The notes under the pieces: generated by a model
Databases searched by the model: none
Seen by the model: only the letters and a program-made list of their open reading frames with translations
What the model was told of the DNA's origin: nothing
NCBI GenBank assembly: GCA_017517135.1
Contig: JAFXAK010000017.1
Coordinates: 62,001 to 126,000, forward strand
Length of the DNA stretch: 64,000 bases
Reading direction: 5' to 3'
Origin: Clostridia bacterium
GTDB lineage: Bacteria > Bacillota > Clostridia > Oscillospirales > Acutalibacteraceae
Position numbers and translations under genes: made by a program
Shown: positions 60,080-64,000 of the stretch, in pieces
How positions within the stretch are numbered: the first letter of the stretch is position 1
Layout: the number at the start of each line of letters is the position of its first letter

Positions 60080-62872
60080 TTACTTAGTCAGTTTTTTATA
60101 CATCCTCATAAGCTCTGCCACACACTCTGATTCGGTGTTGAGTTTACCCCAGAAGCCGTATGCCTGCATAACTGCTTTGTCGTTTGCCTGATGTGCTTTG
60201 CGGAGCTCAACAGGCATAGTAAGCTCGTCATAAAGGTCGGCAAGTGAACAATCAGGATATAAAGCTCTTGCATCAAGTATTGCCTGTGCCGTCTGCTCTA
60301 TTTTTGCTTTCTGCTCGTCTGTCGGTGTCGGCCATGGGAAGTTGTTGTAAACTATATCTTTGGAATAGCGGTAATGTATTCTCATTTTTCCACATACTGC
60401 CCTCGTCCAAGCCATATGAACATTTGATGTTAAAACACCAAAATGATATATCTCTCCCTCAGAAATAACTTTAACTAAATTACTACTTAAAATATCCGGA
60501 TCCATAAAACCAATCGGTATATATTTTCTGGATATTGTAGTTACTTCAGGTATTACGATATACTTGTTTTTCGGAATATTTTCTGTTTGAAAACGGGTTG
60601 GTGTTTCAGCCAATTTTAGTGTAGCTGCTCGCGTACTAGAAAGACGCATTTCTTTAACGGAATTTACCCTTTCCAAACATAATGGCATATTTCGCAGTTC
60701 GTTTGGTGGGCAATCTTTCAAGAACAAACAATATCTAAAATAACCATTTATAAATTCATCAGCTCCAATCCAACGTCTAAAATATATAGCTGATTTGGGT
60801 TCTCTTTTAATAAATTCATTCTTTTCTTCCTCAGAAAACAAATAATGACCGCCATCAATAGGTTGATTGCCAATTCCTATCGTTGGTACATTACAAATAG
60901 GTTTTCCGTGGCTTTCAATAAAAATATTTTCGGCATCTAAAAGATATCCGTTAATATTTTTCACTTTTTTAGATGTGTTATTTTCATATATATATTTGTC
61001 TTTGGGATTGTTGCAATTGCTAAATCCGATAATAACACAATGAACACCAGCTTTTTCTTTAGCTTCGCTATTCCACAAAAATGTTTTGTGTGCAAAATCA
61101 AATCTAATATTCTTTTCAAACAAAGGTTTCCACAAAATTGCTACTTGATCACCTTGTGAAATTGAATTGGTAGAAACGAAAGCACTCTTTATATTTGTAT
61201 TTATTACAAAATCTACAGTTTTCTTATACCAACAAGCAACATAGTCAAGATTACCTGCATTTTTCCATTTTGAACCAAAAACAAAAAGTAAATCATCTTT
61301 CTGTTCTTTACTCATGAGACGAGCACCCACAAACGGCGGATTACCCATAATGTAATCAAGCTTATCCTTAGGTACAACCGTTTCCCAATCAATACGCAAA
61401 GCATTGCCCTCAACAATATTTGCATAAGATTTAAGCGGAAGAAAGTCAAGATTCATATGTATGATATTTTCTGTCTCTTTCATCATCTGACTTTCTGCAA
61501 TCCACAGAGCAGTTTTTGCAACCGTAACAGCGAAATCATTTATTTCTATTCCGTAAAACTGACTGATTGAAACCTTAATAGGCTCTTTTATTGCACTTCC
61601 GCCGCCTAAAATAATCTGTCCCTCAATCTGACCTTTCTGCTCTGCAATAATTGCTTCAAGTGCTTCATTTTCAAGTCGGCGAAGCGAAATGTATGTTTGA
61701 GTAAGGAAATTACCTGAACCGCAAGCGGGATCAAGGAATGTAAGTCCGGCAAGCTTATTGCGGAAGCTATCTAATCTGTCTTCTTTTGTTTTGCTGACCT
61801 TGATATCCTTTATTTCATCAAGCTCTTCTTTGAGTTTATCAAGGAACAAAGGATTTATCAGCTTATGTATATTTTCAATAGAGGTATAGTGCATACCGCC
61901 GCTTCGACGGGTTTCGGGATTCAATGTACTTTCAAAAACAGCACCGAAAATTGTGGGGCTGATAGCTGACCAGTCAAAATCTTCACTTGCTTTACGCAGA
62001 AGCAAATCACGGATATCATCGTTCAGTTGCGGAATTTCAATGTTTTCATCTGCAAAAAGTCCTCCGTTTACATACGGGAATGATGCGAGCATTTCTTCTT
62101 CATAAGGATCACGGTCTTCGGGCTTTGTGTCAAGAATTTTGAACAAAGCAATTAATGCCTTTCGCAGGTCTTTACCTGAAAAAGCTTTTATATAATTATG
62201 GAATTTATTGTGACCGCCGAAGATACCCGCATCCTCTGCATAAAGGCAGAAAACAAGGCGCACACAAAGCATATTAAGGCTTTGTAATGAACGAGGGTTA
62301 GTTTTGTCTATATACTGTTTTAATATCTCGTCATAGAGTATACCTACAAGATTACCTGCCTGAATGGAAACTTCCATTTCTCGTTTGATATTATCATCCC
62401 CTGTGTCAACAAGGAACTGCAGACGGTAATATTCATTCGGCAAATCTTCAAGCAAAATCTGTTCGGGTTCACCGTTTGGTTTTTCCATATCGTAAATAAG
62501 AAATTCATTGAAATTGCAGGTTACAATCCAACGGGGACGCTGTGAATAAGGTAAACCTATTGAATATCTTTGTGCCTGCTGAAACGGTGTAAGCAATGAG
62601 CCGTCTGACTGCTTAATCGCTTTTCTTAAATCCTTGTCACGGCTTTTCTGTTCAACGAGAACATTGGTAGCTGTAATATGTCCGTCAATAAAGCTGGTAT
62701 TATCAATTTTTACTTGTTCTTCAAAGCTTATAAAATGTGTGGGATTTTCTACACCAAGTACATTTCCCAAAAGCTCAATCCAGAACGGCTGACTTTCGCC
62801 CTTTTCATAGCCTCTGTCTTTCCAATATTCCGCAAATGCTTTTGCAGCGGTGTATTTTTGCACATCTTTCAT
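60080..62872 (-). CDS. MmeI-like type IIG/IIL restriction-modification enzyme
   Basis: 930 residues, one chain with both activities. The N-terminal PD-(D/E)XK nuclease is seen as FIDGHI (Asp63) and LVEQKS (Glu74, Lys76). A helical connector follows (LCVRLVFCLYAEDAGIFG, SFPYVNGGLF), then a gamma-class N6-adenine methyltransferase with motif I DPACGSGNFL near 378 and motif IV NPPF near 511. The target-recognition domain is near 640-830, then a C-terminal helical part. It would methylate one strand of an asymmetric site and cut about 20 bases away. The recognition site is not predictable by eye. The recognition part is AT-richer than the flanking genome, suggesting transfer. It lies 2 bases after the Fic gene. 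Confidence 0.9.
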   Translation of the reverse strand: MKDVQKYTAAKAFAEYWKDRGYEKGESQPFWIELLGNVLGVENPTHFISFEEQVKIDNTSFIDGHITATNVLVEQKSRDKDLRKAIKQSDGSLLTPFQQAQRYSIGLPYSQRPRWIVTCNFNEFLIYDMEKPNGEPEQILLEDLPNEYYRLQFLVDTGDDNIKREMEVSIQAGNLVGILYDEILKQYIDKTNPRSLQSLNMLCVRLVFCLYAEDAGIFGGHNKFHNYIKAFSGKDLRKALIALFKILDTKPEDRDPYEEEMLASFPYVNGGLFADENIEIPQLNDDIRDLLLRKASEDFDWSAISPTIFGAVFESTLNPETRRSGGMHYTSIENIHKLINPLFLDKLKEELDEIKDIKVSKTKEDRLDSFRNKLAGLTFLDPACGSGNFLTQTYISLRRLENEALEAIIAEQKGQIEGQIILGGGSAIKEPIKVSISQFYGIEINDFAVTVAKTALWIAESQMMKETENIIHMNLDFLPLKSYANIVEGNALRIDWETVVPKDKLDYIMGNPPFVGARLMSKEQKDDLLFVFGSKWKNAGNLDYVACWYKKTVDFVINTNIKSAFVSTNSISQGDQVAILWKPLFEKNIRFDFAHKTFLWNSEAKEKAGVHCVIIGFSNCNNPKDKYIYENNTSKKVKNINGYLLDAENIFIESHGKPICNVPTIGIGNQPIDGGHYLFSEEEKNEFIKREPKSAIYFRRWIGADEFINGYFRYCLFLKDCPPNELRNMPLCLERVNSVKEMRLSSTRAATLKLAETPTRFQTENIPKNKYIVIPEVTTISRKYIPIGFMDPDILSSNLVKVISEGEIYHFGVLTSNVHMAWTRAVCGKMRIHYRYSKDIVYNNFPWPTPTDEQKAKIEQTAQAILDARALYPDCSLADLYDELTMPVELRKAHQANDKAVMQAYGFWGKLNTESECVAELMRMYKKLTK

Positions 62873-62874
62873 TT

Positions 62875-63774
62875 TCAGCCCTCCAATATTCTCAGATATT
62901 CATCTAATCTCTCATTTACATATTCTGCAATAAGCTCAGTCATTACATCTGCGTTGCCGTCGCGGTAGTAAGCGTCAAAGGCTTCGTAATATCTCATTCT
63001 GTCTGTAAACTTAACATTTATCGGCGGATAACCGCCTCGGATAAGGTCAAGATTCAGGATAAGTCTTCCCGTTCTGCCGTTGCCGTCAATAAAGGGATGT
63101 ATTCCCTCAAATTCAAGATGAAAACGGGCAACACGCTCAATGATATTCATTGTTTTCTCCCGACAGGCGTTATCACAAAGCAGCTGCGTTATTTTCGGTT
63201 CAATCATAAACGGCTGTACAGGCTCTGTATACGCGCCCATAATGCGCACGGGAATACGACGGTAAACACCCTTATCATCGGGGCGGTTCATCAGCACAAG
63301 AGCATGAATATTTTTGATTACGCTTTCAGTCAAATCAAGCTCCTTTGAAGCAATATCCTGCACATACATAAAAGCATCTCTGTGTCCTACGGCTTCAAGG
63401 TGGTCTTTTATAGGCTTCTTGTCAATAGTGATACCTTCAAGTACCATTGCCGTTTCTTTCAGCGTCAGCGTGTTTCCCTCAATAGCATTGGAATTATAGG
63501 TAAATTCAACCATAAATTCTTCTTTAAGTCTTGCAACCTCACCTGCTGTCAGCGGACGAAGAGAGGAAAGTCTGTTCTTCTTATTTTCAATTTCCCTCAA
63601 TATATTGCTGCCTGCACATCTTCCGTCGGCAGGTTTTTGTGCATTTTCGGGAATCATATAGAGCTTTCCTTTTCGGACCGCTCCTTTTATTTTGCCCTCT
63701 GCACAAAGCACTCTCACACGCCTGGGAGAAATCCCCCATTTTTCCGCCGCTTGCGAAACCTTTATATATTCCAT
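62875..63774 (-). CDS. Class II Fic protein with N-terminal helix-turn-helix
   Basis: 299 residues. The N-terminal MerR-like/excisionase helix-turn-helix (about 1-45, ISPRRVRVLCAEGKIKGAV) binds DNA. The autoinhibitory helix is TYNSNAIEGN with S95XXXE99G100, class II. The Fic active site is HPFIDGNGRTGR near 225-236, complete with His, acidic residue and both Arg. It transfers AMP (or another nucleotide part) to a hydroxyl on a target protein. The target is unknown. It is 2 bases upstream of the RM gene and clearly co-transcribed. Its promoter carries two palindromes, so it may regulate the operon. Confidence 0.9.
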   Translation of the reverse strand: MEYIKVSQAAEKWGISPRRVRVLCAEGKIKGAVRKGKLYMIPENAQKPADGRCAGSNILREIENKKNRLSSLRPLTAGEVARLKEEFMVEFTYNSNAIEGNTLTLKETAMVLEGITIDKKPIKDHLEAVGHRDAFMYVQDIASKELDLTESVIKNIHALVLMNRPDDKGVYRRIPVRIMGAYTEPVQPFMIEPKITQLLCDNACREKTMNIIERVARFHLEFEGIHPFIDGNGRTGRLILNLDLIRGGYPPINVKFTDRMRYYEAFDAYYRDGNADVMTELIAEYVNERLDEYLRILEG

Positions 63775-63802
63775 ACAGACTCCTCCGTTTATCAGCTGTT
63801 AC

Positions 63803-63836
63803 GGTATATTATACCTCATTTGAGGAACAAAATCAA
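63803..63836 (-). promoter_or_regulatory. Promoter and overlapping palindromes of the Fic-RM operon
   Basis: Minus strand: TTGATT (63836-63831), 17 bases, TATAAT (63813-63808). The spacer holds the perfect palindrome CCTCATTTGAGG (63814-63825), and the -10 lies in GGTATATTATACC (63803-63815), also a perfect palindrome. Both are candidate operators. Confidence 0.75.
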
Positions 63837-63896
63837 GGCAAATTCAGCAAAATAACAGGTATATTATTCCCAAAAACACAAAAACGGGAACAAAAA

Positions 63897-63920
63897 AAGG
63901 ACTGCCGAAACAGTCCTTTC
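63897..63920 (-). terminator. Terminator of the partial gene at the right edge
   Basis: AAGGACTG (63897-63904) pairs with CAGTCCTT (63911-63918), followed on the minus strand by TTTTTG. Confidence 0.82.
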
Positions 63921-63933
63921 AGGGGAAATAAAT

Positions 63934-64000
63934 TTATCTGTTGAGAATAAGCTTTGTGAGTTCAACGGGGTCAACAATTGTGCCGTCCTTATAAACACGC
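63934..64000 (-). CDS. Unidentified gene, last 21 codons
   Basis: On the minus strand the frame entering from the right edge reads RVYKDGTIVDPVELTKLILN and one more Arg, then TAA (63936-63934). It is placed just before a good terminator, so it is a real gene end. The short piece does not identify the family. VDP with a preceding short strand occurs at the end of M23 peptidases, but this is too little to assign. Confidence 0.55.
   Translation of the reverse strand, partial: RVYKDGTIVDPVELTKLILNR

Noticed and set aside
1-64000. Prophage, transposon, tRNA or rRNA genes
   Set aside because: No integrase, transposase, phage structural gene, terminal inverted repeats or RNA-gene cloverleaf was recognised by eye. 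Small RNAs and tRNAs could be missed without a covariance search.
63934-64000. Assigning the right-edge gene as an M23 peptidase
   Set aside because: Only 21 residues are visible; the resemblance to M23 C-termini is too weak.

Overview
The window is chromosomal DNA of an anaerobic, Gram-positive-type Firmicute, most likely a gut Clostridia member of the Oscillospirales/Ruminococcaceae kind. This is inferred from: an hrcA-grpE-dnaK-dnaJ operon with a CIRCE operator; a ylxM-ffh-rpsP-khpA operon; LexA, MutS2, FakA and a PASTA protein; a SpoIIQ-like M23 protein pointing to a spore-forming lineage; a flavin reductase-rubredoxin fusion typical of anaerobes; many TTGACA-17-TATAAT promoters; and many secreted-glycan enzymes. 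Genes are dense on both strands. No tRNA, rRNA, CRISPR array, phage or insertion sequence was recognised.

Layout. 1-2 kb: an O-acetylation pair (end of an MBOAT acyltransferase plus a DHHW/SGNH protein). 1.6-3.4 kb: low-molecular-weight phosphatase and GH29 fucosidase. 3.4-4.1 kb: non-coding, with a duplicated 25-base repeat and a promoter carrying a 9-3-9 palindrome. 4.1-7.0 kb: a zinc-uptake operon headed by its Fur/Zur-type regulator. 7.1-9.8 kb (minus): cysE-cysS and a DUF436 protein. 9.9-14.7 kb (minus): heat-shock operon. 14.9-16.7 kb: a zinc-ribbon/PASTA protein whose kinase domain has lost its catalytic residues. 16.8-20.9 kb (minus): xth, plsC, a degenerate GH2-like protein and an amidohydrolase. 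21.1-24.5 kb: an M23 endopeptidase with LysM and G5 domains, plus two membrane proteins. 24.5-31.9 kb: fakA-recG, GH78 rhamnosidase, murA. 32-33.7 kb: secreted SGNH esterase and a flavin reductase-rubredoxin fusion behind a PerR-like box. 33.8-36.8 kb: a HAAS/PadR pair divergent from a large secreted protein with an odd Cys/His C-terminus. 37-41.7 kb: GH43, SpoIIQ-like, LexA, GH92. 41.8-48.6 kb: gap, a hydroxyacid dehydrogenase, a VTT membrane protein, galK, mutS2. 48.7-51.1 kb: ylxM-ffh-rpsP-khpA. 51.2-54.5 kb: lipoprotein, an orphan E2-type acyltransferase, and a secreted alpha/beta hydrolase with a Cys nucleophile. 54.6-58.9 kb (minus): xylA-GH3-GDPD operon. 59.0-63.8 kb (minus): an AT-richer accessory, probably defensive, block made of a class II Fic protein, an MmeI-like single-chain restriction-modification enzyme, and a winged-helix protein fused to a deoxyribosyltransferase/TIR-like domain. 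The last bases are the end of another minus-strand gene.

How the genes work together. Glycoside hydrolases (GH29, GH78, GH43, GH92, GH3, with xylA and galK) indicate use of fucose, rhamnose, mannose, xylose/arabinose and galactose from plant or host glycans. They are scattered among housekeeping genes, and no sugar transporter lies in the window. The most unusual items are the Fic/MmeI/deoxyribosyltransferase-like block, the PASTA pseudokinase, the Cys/His C-terminal module of the large secreted protein, the orphan E2-like protein, and several well-formed operators (Zur-like, PerR-like, CIRCE, SOS) that can be read directly.
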